From positions 1 to 42,971 of IMG/VR virus record IMGVR_UViG_3300008459_000106: DNA of 42,971 nt. The stretch is one strand, 5' to 3'. The first letter of the stretch is position 1, and every line of letters begins with the position of its first letter. Made by a program: the position numbers and the translations under genes. Source of the stretch: a virus. The notes under the pieces are model-generated. The model was not told where the DNA came from, ran no database searches, and saw only the letters and a program-made list of their open reading frames with translations. This document shows positions 30,893 to 39,060 of this stretch, one piece after another.

Positions 30893-31295
30893 TTTTGCCT
30901 ACTATCTCAAGGCACACAATTTTCACTGGAATGTGGAAGGTCCTGACTTTGGCGAGCTGCACAAGTTCCTGCAAAAAATTTATGAAGATGCGTTTTCGGC
31001 CTTGGATCCCACTGCCGAATACATCAGATATCTGGGCGAATATGCGCCCGGCAGCTTGGAACGCTACAGTGAACTAACACAGATCATGGGGCAGACCAAG
31101 GTACCACGTGCCCGACTCATGCTTGAAGAACTGCTGGCCAACAATGATCAAATGATAGACCTGCTGAACATGTGTTTCGAGTCGGCCACAGAAGAAAATC
31201 AACAGGGCATTGCAGACTTTTTGTCTCAACGACTCAGCCAGCATGGCAAATACAAATGGCAGTTGACCAGTTATTTGAAAGACCAACGAGCATGA
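30855..31295 (+). CDS. dps: Dps-like ferritin (DNA protection)
   Basis: A 146-residue Dps-family protein. LKAHNFHWNVEGPDFGELHK (18-37) contains the ferroxidase His residues (H21, H24) and the acidic D/E of the dimer-interface site; KIYEDAFSALDPTAEYIRYL continues the helix with further ligands (D45, E54). Dps forms a 12-mer that oxidises iron and can bind DNA; a phage copy might protect DNA in the cell or the virion. It is slightly short for Dps (usually 155-170), lacking an N-terminal tail. Starts at ATG 30855 with AAGAGG upstream; stop overlaps the next ATG (ATGA). Confidence 0.85.
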   Translation: MLADSLKILLASNFAYYLKAHNFHWNVEGPDFGELHKFLQKIYEDAFSALDPTAEYIRYLGEYAPGSLERYSELTQIMGQTKVPRARLMLEELLANNDQMIDLLNMCFESATEENQQGIADFLSQRLSQHGKYKWQLTSYLKDQRA

Positions 31296-31963
31296 GCAAC
31301 GACATTAGATCAATCCTAGATCGGCTGGCCACAGTGGAGGGCCGGTTGAGCCCTGCACAACAAAAAGTACCTCAGTTGCCTGCACTGTTCAAGCCCAAGC
31401 ATATTCGTGCGCTGGGTGCAAAAAAAGATCCTGCTCATCCCATGGACGGCTACATGGTGGGCGATAGTGCAGAGCCTCGTCGCACTGCTCTTGAAGAAGC
31501 AATGGCCGAGATTGAAGAAGACATGATCAGCAAGGTCAAGAAAGACCTTACACAATACCTGGATCGCTTGGAAAAGAAGGTGCGTGTTGACCGTGACTTG
31601 AAAGACAAAGCACAGGACGCTGTGGCACGTGGCGAAGTTGAAGAAGAAATAGATACAGATCCTGCTGCCATGCAAGGACCCAGTGACCCGGGCGATACTG
31701 AAGTGGCACATGCTGCTGAACTAGGTGTGGACAACAAACTTGGCGCACCACAAGCACCTGTAGCCACATTTGAAATGGCTGACGGTGTGGCCTTGGAATG
31801 TTGTGGCAATGATGACCAAGGATATGAACTGCGTCGTGGCGGCAAGACCTTGCCCAGTCGCTTTCGCAGCCTGGATGATGCCGGTATAGCAGTGAAGTTG
31901 TATCAGGCTCGTCGTCAAGCACAGCAACGCAACGGCAACACAGATTACATAGAAGAACGATAA
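31292..31963 (+). CDS. Helical protein with coiled coil, internal-protein associate
   Basis: A 223-residue protein with start MSNDIRSILDRLATVEGRLS, then LPALFKPKHIRALGAKKDPA (37-56), a coiled coil EEAMAEIEEDMISKVKKDLT (about 76-95) with DRLEKKVRVDRDLKDKA, an acidic disordered part (120-165), and a C-terminal alpha/beta module that includes ECCGNDDQGYELRRGGKTLP (about 170-189) and ends with a Gln/Arg-rich helix. I recall the N-terminal segment RSILDRLATVEG as recurring in multidomain phage proteins. It lacks the Glu5 N-terminus but sits directly before the large modular gene. Start ATG 31292 overlaps the Dps stop. Confidence 0.7.
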   Translation: MSNDIRSILDRLATVEGRLSPAQQKVPQLPALFKPKHIRALGAKKDPAHPMDGYMVGDSAEPRRTALEEAMAEIEEDMISKVKKDLTQYLDRLEKKVRVDRDLKDKAQDAVARGEVEEEIDTDPAAMQGPSDPGDTEVAHAAELGVDNKLGAPQAPVATFEMADGVALECCGNDDQGYELRRGGKTLPSRFRSLDDAGIAVKLYQARRQAQQRNGNTDYIEER

Positions 31964-31965
31964 TC

Positions 31966-34146
31966 ATGATCATCAACGATTTATTCAACAACAAAAAATT
32001 CGCGGCGGAGGCCATTGGCGATCTTGGATCCAAACGTGATCAGGGCAAAAGTATTCGCAGGTGGCGCAAATCTCGCGGGCTTGATGAACAAGGTGTAGCG
32101 GAAGGTGTCAACCATTCTGCCTTGCAGGGTTGGGATGAGATGGATGCAAACCAAAAAACTAAAGCATTGCAACAAGCCGGATTTAAGACGCCGTTTCGTC
32201 AATACAAGTGGTCAGATAAAGAAGGGCACGGCCAGTATACATGGGATGGCTGGAGTAGCGAAGAGCTTGACGATATACTACATGCCGCAAAAGTAAAAGA
32301 ATTAGATCAGGCAGATGAATTAACTATGAGTGCATCTGACCGAAGAGGATTACAACGTCAGGCCAAACAAGACTTTGAAGCACAGCGTCAACAACTTCAT
32401 AAAGAAAAAATGGAGATGGAACGATTTGCTTGGGAAAAAGCCAACACCGAAGCTGAACGCAAACATGAAATAGCCAAGATTGAAAAAGAATACTTGCATG
32501 ATCTGCGTAAGTTACAGATGGGTCACCAACAAGACATGGAAAAGATTCTTCATGCTGACACACATGAATTGAATAAGATGAAAGCTGAATTCAATATGCG
32601 TCAAGCAGAAAGAGAAAAAGCTAAACCTGAATCAGAACTACAGGATGAACCAGCACCCCAACCTAGCCCACAGGCCAATTTTGACCCAGATACAGGCGAG
32701 CCAATTAGACCACAAGCAAATCAATGGCACACCAGTCAGCAATTATCTGCTCCTACTAAGCCACCAAAGCCTAATAATAACGATGATATAGTTGACGTTG
32801 AGCCAAAACCCAACAAACCACTGGCTATTAAAGAAAAAGTTAGTATAGTAAGAGATCCTGAACAGGCCACTGGCATACAACGAACCGGTGGTGTAACGTC
32901 CGGATCTGTTTACATGCCAGGAAAACCCAGACCACAATCAGTACCACAAAATGCCGGGGCAGTGGCATCATCCAGACCTTCGGCAATGAACTCACAAAAA
33001 CCACTGATGGCTGTGTCATTAGAAAGATGGAAAGAATCAGTATTGAATCGTTATCCTGAAGCTAGATTTGCAACACAAAAAATGATCAACGGTGCTACTA
33101 TTGCCACTGATAGAAGTGGAAAAGTTGGTATCTATGATCCAAAGAATAGCTATGCCAAAGTTGGACCAGAAACTCAAAAGATTGCAGCAAAAGGTTCCCT
33201 GGCAGAGGAAGCCAGTCCAATGATCAGTCCGCCTGCCAATAGATTTGACAACAAGCGAGAAGCATTTGATCACGCTAAACAACACGGCGGCAAAGTATTC
33301 AAGAGCACATACACTGACCCCAATACTGGAATTCAAAACATAGTTTTTGTTGTCAAAAAAGAGCAAGGCATGGCGGAAGACGATGACGCTGTGGCAGCAT
33401 TCCTAGCACGTGGTGGCCAAGTACAACGACTCAAACCAGCCAAACCACGCAAAGGCGAACGTTGGCAAGGTTCCGCACACATTGGTGCAGCCGGTGGCCG
33501 TGGTACCAAAGGCCAAGTGTCTGGACTTGGTGCCAACACAGGAAAAAGTGGCAAACCTGTGGTCACTGCGGAGCAAGGTGTGGCAGAGGCAAACAATGAT
33601 ACCGGGGTCGAGTGGTTTGACTTTGCCACATGGGTACTGACGCAAGGCGACAAGTATAAAGATTTCACTACAAATCATACAGTGCATCAAGCAGCACAAA
33701 AAGAATACAAAGCGTATGTCGACTCGCGAAAACAAGGTGTGTCAGAAGTCAGCCTAGGCGACTATGGTAAAAAAGCCATGATGAGTCGGGCCATGGCTCA
33801 GACCAACCGATTCTTTGACCGTGATGATCCTACAAAAGTCGCTGCTGCCGATCGAACCATTGCCAACAGAACCAAAGGCCTGGCCAGTGCAGATGCTAGA
33901 CGCCAACCATACACACCACCTGCACAAGATGCTGAAAAAATGCAACGTGACTTGACAGCAAAGTACCCCAACATTGATGAACTGGTACGTAGAGCCGAAC
34001 TCAATAGAGATCCCAACTACGAACGTGCAGACGGACAGGCCTACTATGCAGCCCGTGACGCTGAACAGAACTATCTAAAACTCAAACAAATACAACGTGT
34101 GATTCAAGGCCTGAACGAATCACTCAACCGATCACACCTACCTTAG
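31966..34146 (+). CDS. Large modular internal-protein candidate with VAE linkers (726 residues)
   Basis: A 726-residue protein. The N-terminus MIINDLFNNKKFAAEAIGD has Asp5-Leu6 and AAE|A at 13-15. Order: basic segment (KSIRRWRKSRGL, 28-39); EQGVAEG (41-47); Trp-rich domain (52-110); long coiled coil (130-220, Gln/Lys/Glu rich); Pro/Gln linker (225-290); a domain (340-400) with RFATQKMINGATIATDRSGK and VGIYDPKNSY; LAEE (412-415); FDNKREAFDHAKQHGG (427-442); EQGMAED (466-472); Gly-rich, GRGTKGQVSGLGANTG (511-526); EQGVAEA (536-542); a region with FDFATWVLTQGDKYKDF (551-567); KQGVSEV (589-595); and a helical tail. Several blocks, such as the Gly-rich WQGSAHIGAAGGRGTKG, are of a type I associate with other aquatic phages. 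The start (ATG 31966) is 3 nt after the previous stop. Cleavage at the linkers is inferred. Confidence 0.75.
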   Translation: MIINDLFNNKKFAAEAIGDLGSKRDQGKSIRRWRKSRGLDEQGVAEGVNHSALQGWDEMDANQKTKALQQAGFKTPFRQYKWSDKEGHGQYTWDGWSSEELDDILHAAKVKELDQADELTMSASDRRGLQRQAKQDFEAQRQQLHKEKMEMERFAWEKANTEAERKHEIAKIEKEYLHDLRKLQMGHQQDMEKILHADTHELNKMKAEFNMRQAEREKAKPESELQDEPAPQPSPQANFDPDTGEPIRPQANQWHTSQQLSAPTKPPKPNNNDDIVDVEPKPNKPLAIKEKVSIVRDPEQATGIQRTGGVTSGSVYMPGKPRPQSVPQNAGAVASSRPSAMNSQKPLMAVSLERWKESVLNRYPEARFATQKMINGATIATDRSGKVGIYDPKNSYAKVGPETQKIAAKGSLAEEASPMISPPANRFDNKREAFDHAKQHGGKVFKSTYTDPNTGIQNIVFVVKKEQGMAEDDDAVAAFLARGGQVQRLKPAKPRKGERWQGSAHIGAAGGRGTKGQVSGLGANTGKSGKPVVTAEQGVAEANNDTGVEWFDFATWVLTQGDKYKDFTTNHTVHQAAQKEYKAYVDSRKQGVSEVSLGDYGKKAMMSRAMAQTNRFFDRDDPTKVAAADRTIANRTKGLASADARRQPYTPPAQDAEKMQRDLTAKYPNIDELVRRAELNRDPNYERADGQAYYAARDAEQNYLKLKQIQRVIQGLNESLNRSHLP
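32086..33750 (+). repeat. Four (E/K)QG(V/M)xE linker motifs in the 31966 gene
   Basis: Copies at 32086-32106 (EQGVAEG), 33361-33381 (EQGMAED), 33571-33591 (EQGVAEA) and 33730-33750 (KQGVSEV). DNA identity is high in the core (GAGCAAGG(T/C)(G/A)TGGC(G/A)GA). Confidence 0.65.
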
Positions 34147-34222
34147 GACCGTGTGGGCCGGCTGCTGGCCTGAGAAAGCGATTCGCTACCGTGGACTCAA
34201 AAGTGAGCATATATAGTCAAAA
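34147..34222. other. Intergenic spacer with short inverted repeats
   Basis: A 76-bp spacer. It contains GGCC at 34156-34159 and again at 34167-34170, and AGCGA-T-TCGCT at 34177-34187. There is no T-run, so this is not a classical terminator. It marks a composition change: downstream genes are AT-richer. Confidence 0.4.
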
Positions 34223-35005
34223 ATGATGAAATCACGATATAAACATTTAGTTGTGTCTGGTTGTAGTTTTACTACCAACGAGCATGTTCCTGACCGCAGC
34301 GATTGGAATTGGCCAAATATTTTAGCCAAAGATACCAACATGATCATTCATAATCTTGCCACCGCTGGCGCTGGTAATACACATATTGCTAACAGCATAA
34401 TTGTGTATCTTGAAAAAACCCAATTACCTCCGGAAGACGTGTTGGTCATTGCCATGTGGTCTGGCACTGGAAGAATTGATTTCACCGTTTCTACTGAGAT
34501 TGATCCTAGGAAAAAATATACTTGGAACTATCTATATGCGCCATCATGTCGATTACATCAAGGTGGTAATTGGTGGAATACTACAAATCCAATAGGTGTA
34601 GATAAAATTCTAACAGATTACTCAAAATTTCAAGACGAGTATACTTTGGGGTTGCAAACATGGCTAGCAATGACCAATTTAGCATCTTATCTTAACAGTA
34701 AAAATATTTGTCACTTTTTTACGTCATTCTTGCATTACGCATCCAACGAAATTTACTTTGATGCTGTGCATGTAGATATTGATAATACTCTTGCCAAAAT
34801 GGGATTAAAAATAGATCGCTCTAGATGGTTGAATCTAGCATCTGCTGATTATTTTGGAGACTGGTGTGTTAAACGTGGGCTATTGACACCAGATGGATTT
34901 CATCCTGGATTGGATGGGCCACAACGCTGGCCGCGTGAAATTTTAATACCTTTGCTGATTGAACTCAACGTATTATATAATGAGCAATCAGATGGTTGCA
35001 ATTAA
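34223..35005 (+). CDS. SGNH-like hydrolase, AT-rich
   Basis: A 260-residue protein with block I HLVVSGCSFTTNEH (8-21, Ser in GCSFT), WPNILAKDTNMIIHNLATAG (29-48, block II/III region with Gly and Asn), VIAMWSGTGRIDF, and a late DGFHPGLDGPQRW (about 230-242) with the catalytic Asp-x-x-His. This is a complete-looking SGNH pattern and it parallels the SGNH gene at 26571, but the two are clearly different sequences. The coding DNA is visibly AT-richer than upstream, which suggests recent gain. Substrate unknown. Either ATG 34223 or ATG 34226 may be the start. Confidence 0.6.
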   Translation: MMKSRYKHLVVSGCSFTTNEHVPDRSDWNWPNILAKDTNMIIHNLATAGAGNTHIANSIIVYLEKTQLPPEDVLVIAMWSGTGRIDFTVSTEIDPRKKYTWNYLYAPSCRLHQGGNWWNTTNPIGVDKILTDYSKFQDEYTLGLQTWLAMTNLASYLNSKNICHFFTSFLHYASNEIYFDAVHVDIDNTLAKMGLKIDRSRWLNLASADYFGDWCVKRGLLTPDGFHPGLDGPQRWPREILIPLLIELNVLYNEQSDGCN

Positions 35006-35023
35006 CAAAATTTATGTTATACT
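34996..35023 (+). promoter_or_regulatory. sigma70-like promoter with extended -10
   Basis: TTGCAA (34996-35001), 16-bp spacer, TATACT (35018-35023) preceded by TG (35015-35016). Before ATG 35042 there is TTAGGAGTAC, the same leader as at the clamp gene. Confidence 0.6.
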
Positions 35024-35041
35024 TGCATTTTAGGAGTACAC

Positions 35042-35302
35042 ATGGATACCAAAACATTCAACGGCGAACAAAAGATCAAACTCACCCAGATCATCAACGA
35101 AGGCATGGCTGTCATGCACGAGATTGATACACTACAAGGCGGCCTGTCCGACACCATCAAGGCCATAGCAGAGGAATTAGAAATCAAACCGGCTGTGTTG
35201 AAAAAAGCCATCAGAGTGGCACACAAGGCCGAATTTGGCAAGACCAAACAAGATCAAGAACTGTTGGAAACAATTCTTGAAACAGTGGGCAAGACGCTAT
35301 AA
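35042..35302 (+). CDS. DsbA-like double-stranded DNA-binding protein
   Basis: An 86-residue helical protein. The central KAIAEELEIKPAVLKKAIRVAHKAEFGK (described in two parts) is a helix-turn-helix-like pair, and the layout (N-terminal long helix, DNA-binding pair, C-terminal acidic helix) and length are those of T4 DsbA (89 residues), which binds near late promoters and helps late transcription. The identification is by pattern and size. Promoter and leader match the clamp gene, consistent with early/middle expression of late-transcription helpers. Confidence 0.6.
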   Translation: MDTKTFNGEQKIKLTQIINEGMAVMHEIDTLQGGLSDTIKAIAEELEIKPAVLKKAIRVAHKAEFGKTKQDQELLETILETVGKTL

Positions 35303-35305
35303 ATA
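35298..35305 (+). promoter_or_regulatory. Exact late promoter TATAAATA
   Basis: TATAAATA overlaps the TAA stop of the DsbA-like gene. The predicted transcript starts at about 35312, ahead of the AT-rich gene at 35381. Confidence 0.6.
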
Positions 35306-35380
35306 TTGCTTCGAACAGCAACGAGTCGTTCACGTCACGAACATGTAACAAGGCTATACCGGCCACAAACGGAGACTTAT

Positions 35381-36403
35381 TTGTACAATCAACCACCGAT
35401 TGATTCTCACGATATGCATGTCTGGCGGAAAGAACGTAATTTGCTGCTGGATCAAGTATCTTTTTGGTGTAAAAAAAATAATATCAACTATACAACAGAT
35501 CCTAATAAAATCAGTTTACGCTACAATAGACTTAAAATAGTTCAAATATGGTTGTGTGACCTGTTACCTCCAACGGAGTATTGGTATTCTAAAAACAAAC
35601 AACTGCAGAAACTTGGTGTTACCATGTTTGTTTTTACTGACAATTTTGTTGAATTTGATGACTTAGAGTTTGTCAAATTTTACAGTGATCCTACCTTGCA
35701 TGCCATTTATGGATCATATCAAGATATAGTGACTGTTAACTACAACCCAAAAAAATTGTATAATTGTTTTATACAACGTGTTGAATCTGTTAGACAATCC
35801 TGGTTTTATTTTTTGCACCTCAAAGGACTACTTGAAAAAGGCCATGTAAGTTTTTTATTATCACAGTTGACTGAATATAGTTCACTTACAGGAGTAGAAC
35901 TTTTTGATTATATTCATTATAACTATCACTTAGATCAACTACCGCATTTTCATCAAGCATATACGGAACTGCGTAGCCAGGTACCTTACAAAAACTTTCT
36001 AGAAGTATTGGATCTTGCCCTATATATCCAAGATAGTAAATATTCATTGGTGCTTGAAACTTATGCTACCAATCCAGCCACAGACTGTTGGCTCATTGGA
36101 GAAAAAGCCATACGTGCCATATGCTTTCCGGCTATTCCATTATTGTTTATGCAGACACGAGCGGTAGAAAAACTACAATCTATTGGATTTCAAATTGACC
36201 ATCATGATAGTATTGATGTTGCGCCGTGGCAACAACGACAACAGCACTTACTTGAAGTTATTGAACAAAATTCCATTGACTTTAATGCATCGGTATCATA
36301 TAATAGAAGTATGCACAATCGAGATGTTTGTGCAAGGTTGCAGCAAAGATACCACCATGCAACGTATTTTGACGAATTTTTTACACAGGTACTATCCCAT
36401 TGA
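35381..36403 (+). CDS. Unknown AT-rich protein
   Basis: A 340-residue protein that I do not recognise. It is rich in Tyr, Phe, Leu and His, with strands such as NRLKIVQIWLCDLLPP and TMFVFTDNFVEFDDLEFVKF and a helical second half; no signal or TM segment, no clear catalytic motif. The start is placed at TTG 35381, which has GGAGA 5 nt before it; the in-frame TTG at 35306 would begin directly on the late-promoter box and adds 25 residues of doubtful sequence. The DNA is clearly AT-richer than the replication genes downstream. Its end overlaps the polymerase start by TTGA, so despite its composition it is translationally coupled to gp43. Confidence 0.65.
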   Translation: MYNQPPIDSHDMHVWRKERNLLLDQVSFWCKKNNINYTTDPNKISLRYNRLKIVQIWLCDLLPPTEYWYSKNKQLQKLGVTMFVFTDNFVEFDDLEFVKFYSDPTLHAIYGSYQDIVTVNYNPKKLYNCFIQRVESVRQSWFYFLHLKGLLEKGHVSFLLSQLTEYSSLTGVELFDYIHYNYHLDQLPHFHQAYTELRSQVPYKNFLEVLDLALYIQDSKYSLVLETYATNPATDCWLIGEKAIRAICFPAIPLLFMQTRAVEKLQSIGFQIDHHDSIDVAPWQQRQQHLLEVIEQNSIDFNASVSYNRSMHNRDVCARLQQRYHHATYFDEFFTQVLSH

Positions 36404-39060
36404 GCTATATTGACGCACTATTTGATCGTGAGCACGATCGCATTCACGTGGTAGAACGCCGCGATGGCCAAAGGCAGTACCGGGAATATCCTGCCAATTA
36501 TGTTTTTTACTACGACGATGCTCGAGGCAAGTTTCAAAGCATCTACGGCACACCTGTGTCAAGGTTCAGCACACGCAACAACAAAGAGTTTCGCAAAGAA
36601 GTTCGAGCACAAAGCGGGCGACAAATCTACGAATCGGATATCAATCCCATATTCCGTTGCTTTGAAGAAAACTACAAAGATCAAGACGCACCCACACTGA
36701 ACACAGCGTTCTTTGACATTGAAGTTGCGTTTGATCCAGTGCGTGGATTCTCTCCTGTTACAGATCCCTTCAATGCCATCACTGCCATATCGGTATATCT
36801 GAATTGGTTGGAGCAACTGGTCACACTGGTGGTGGCCCCGCGCCACATGAGTGCAGAGACTGCTCGTGAGATCTGTGGAGAATTTGAGAACACTGTGCTG
36901 TGCGAGTCTGAGTCAGAAATGTTAAAGATGTTCTTGGACCTGATCGAAGATGCAGACATCCTGAGCGGTTGGAACTCGGAAGGCTATGACATACCCTACA
37001 CAGTGAATCGTATCACTCGAGTACTCAGCAAAGACGACACCAGACGTTTTTGTTTGTGGGGACAGTTTCCCAAGAAGCGTGTGTTTGAACGCTTTGGTGC
37101 TGAGAATGAAACCTATGACCTGGTGGGTCGTGTGCATATGGACTATATGCAACTGTATCGCAAGTACACTTATGAAGAGCGTCATAGCTACAGCCTGGAT
37201 GCCATTGCTGAGTACGAACTGGGTGAGCGCAAGACACAGTTTGAAGGCACACTGGATCAGTTGTACAACCAGCACTTCAAGACCTTTATCGAATACAACA
37301 GGCAAGATACCTTGTTGTTGGACAAACTGGACAAGAAATTACGCTTCTTGGAACTGGCCAGCGAACTGGCACATGCCAACACTGTGCTGTTGGCCACCAC
37401 AATGGGTGCTGTGGCTGTGACTGAACAGGCCATCATCAACGAAGCGCATGAACGTGGCATGGTTGTGCCCAATCGACAACAGCGTCTTACAGATGACGAT
37501 ACGCAGGCAGCCGGTGCTTATGTGGCGTATCCCAAGAAAGGATTACATGAGTGGATTGGGTCGGTTGACATCAACAGTCTATATCCGTCGGCAATTCGTG
37601 CGTTGAACATGGGTCCAGAAACCATTATAGGTCAACTGCGCCCCGTAATGACTGATAGGTATATCAAAGACAAAATGTCCAAGGGTGACTCATTTGCGGC
37701 TGCATGGGAAGGTGTGTTTGCAAGTCTAGAATACACAGCAGTAATGGAACAGCAACGTGGCACAGAGATCACCATTGACTGGCAGTCAGGTGAAGAGACT
37801 GTACACTCGGGTGCTGAAATTTGGTACATGTTGTTTGATTCTAACCAACCTTGGGTTTTGAGTGCAAATGGTACCATATTCACCTACGAGAAGAAAGGCG
37901 TTATCCCAGGCCTGCTGGAACGCTGGTATCGTGAACGTCAAGAAATGCAGGCCAAAAAGAAAGAAGCTCGAGATGCCAAAGAGATTGCGTTCTGGGACAA
38001 ACGCCAGCTGGTCAAGAAGATTAACTTGAACAGTTTGTATGGTGCTATTCTCAATCCCGGCTGCAGGTTCTTTGACAAACGTATTGGACAATCAACTACC
38101 TTGACTGGGCGTAGTATTGCCAAACACATGGATGCACACTTGAATGAATGTATCACTGGCGAATACGATCATGTGGGTCGGGCAGTGATCTATGGTGATA
38201 CAGACTCGTGTTACTTTTCAGCATGGCCTGTGCTCAAACAAGAAGTTGCCGAAGGTCGCATGGCCTGGTCAAAAGAAATCTGTATCCAGTTGTACGACAG
38301 CATTGCTGACCAGGTGAATGACTCATTTCCAGCATTCATGGAACGTGCTTTCCACTGCCCCAGAGACATGGGAGATTTGATCCGGGCTGGACGTGAAACA
38401 GTGGCGGACCGTGGCCTGTTTATCACCAAGAAACGCTATGCTGTGAATGCCATTGACATTGAAAACAAACGGCTAGATGTCAACGGTGCAATTGGCAAGA
38501 CCAAGGCCACTGGCCTGGATCTAAAGCGTAGTGACACACCCAAAGTTATTCAAGACTTCCTGTTAGAAATTCTAAATAAAGTGCTGTCTGGTGCTGAACG
38601 TGATGAAATTATCGAACGTGTGCGTGAGTTCAAGTATGAATTCAAAGAGCGACCAGGCTGGGAAAAAGGCTCGCCCAAGCGTGTGAACAACTTGACCAAG
38701 TACGGCAAGGAAGAAGAACGCCTGGGCAAAGCCAACATGCCTGGGCATGTACGTGCGGCCTTGAACTGGAACAACTTGCGACGAATGAATTCAGACAACT
38801 ATAGCATGCAGGTGGTTGACGGCATGAAGACCATTGTGTGCAAACTGCGAAGCAATGCTCTAGGCTGGACATCAATTGGCTATCCCACAGACGAGATGCA
38901 CCTGCCGCAGTGGTTCAAGGACTTGCCTTTTGATGACACAGAGATGGAAGCCACTGTGGTGGATCAAAAGATTGACAATCTGTTGGGCGTGTTGGATTGG
39001 GATCTGGCCGCTGCCACCAACACAGAAAACACATTTACATCATTATTCTCATTCGAATGA
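36400..39060 (+). CDS. 43: DNA polymerase, family B (gp43-like)
   Basis: An 886-residue replicative polymerase, close to T4 gp43 (898). Exonuclease motifs: Exo I FFDIEVA (DIE 106-108), Exo II SGWNSEGYDIPY (189-200), Exo III EYNRQDTLLLD (298-308). Polymerase motifs: A SVDINSLYPSAIR (388-400), B KKINLNSLYGAI (about 538-549), C VIYGDTDSCYF (about 596-606, catalytic Asp pair). All are intact. The C-terminal end IDNLLGVLDWDL plus LFSFE contains a plausible clamp-binding tail. The start is TTG 36400 (MSYIDALFDREHDR), overlapping the stop of the AT-rich gene as TTGA, so translation should be coupled. It replicates the phage DNA with the clamp at 40034. Confidence 0.97.
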   Translation: MSYIDALFDREHDRIHVVERRDGQRQYREYPANYVFYYDDARGKFQSIYGTPVSRFSTRNNKEFRKEVRAQSGRQIYESDINPIFRCFEENYKDQDAPTLNTAFFDIEVAFDPVRGFSPVTDPFNAITAISVYLNWLEQLVTLVVAPRHMSAETAREICGEFENTVLCESESEMLKMFLDLIEDADILSGWNSEGYDIPYTVNRITRVLSKDDTRRFCLWGQFPKKRVFERFGAENETYDLVGRVHMDYMQLYRKYTYEERHSYSLDAIAEYELGERKTQFEGTLDQLYNQHFKTFIEYNRQDTLLLDKLDKKLRFLELASELAHANTVLLATTMGAVAVTEQAIINEAHERGMVVPNRQQRLTDDDTQAAGAYVAYPKKGLHEWIGSVDINSLYPSAIRALNMGPETIIGQLRPVMTDRYIKDKMSKGDSFAAAWEGVFASLEYTAVMEQQRGTEITIDWQSGEETVHSGAEIWYMLFDSNQPWVLSANGTIFTYEKKGVIPGLLERWYRERQEMQAKKKEARDAKEIAFWDKRQLVKKINLNSLYGAILNPGCRFFDKRIGQSTTLTGRSIAKHMDAHLNECITGEYDHVGRAVIYGDTDSCYFSAWPVLKQEVAEGRMAWSKEICIQLYDSIADQVNDSFPAFMERAFHCPRDMGDLIRAGRETVADRGLFITKKRYAVNAIDIENKRLDVNGAIGKTKATGLDLKRSDTPKVIQDFLLEILNKVLSGAERDEIIERVREFKYEFKERPGWEKGSPKRVNNLTKYGKEEERLGKANMPGHVRAALNWNNLRRMNSDNYSMQVVDGMKTIVCKLRSNALGWTSIGYPTDEMHLPQWFKDLPFDDTEMEATVVDQKIDNLLGVLDWDLAAATNTENTFTSLFSFE

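Noticed and set aside
19577-33750. QGVAE repeats as a DNA element (for example a mobile or recombination repeat).
   Set aside because: They are always in the same reading frame relative to the protein, vary in synonymous positions and match a protein-level pattern, so selection on the protein is the better explanation; a role in domain shuffling by recombination remains possible.
34147-34222. Possible tRNA or small RNA in the spacer before 34223.
   Set aside because: Short inverted repeats only; no T-loop GTTCRA-type sequence or acceptor stem was found.
35306-35380. TTG 35306 as start of the AT-rich gene.
   Set aside because: It begins directly on the TATAAATA box with no ribosome site; TTG 35381 has GGAGA at 5 nt.
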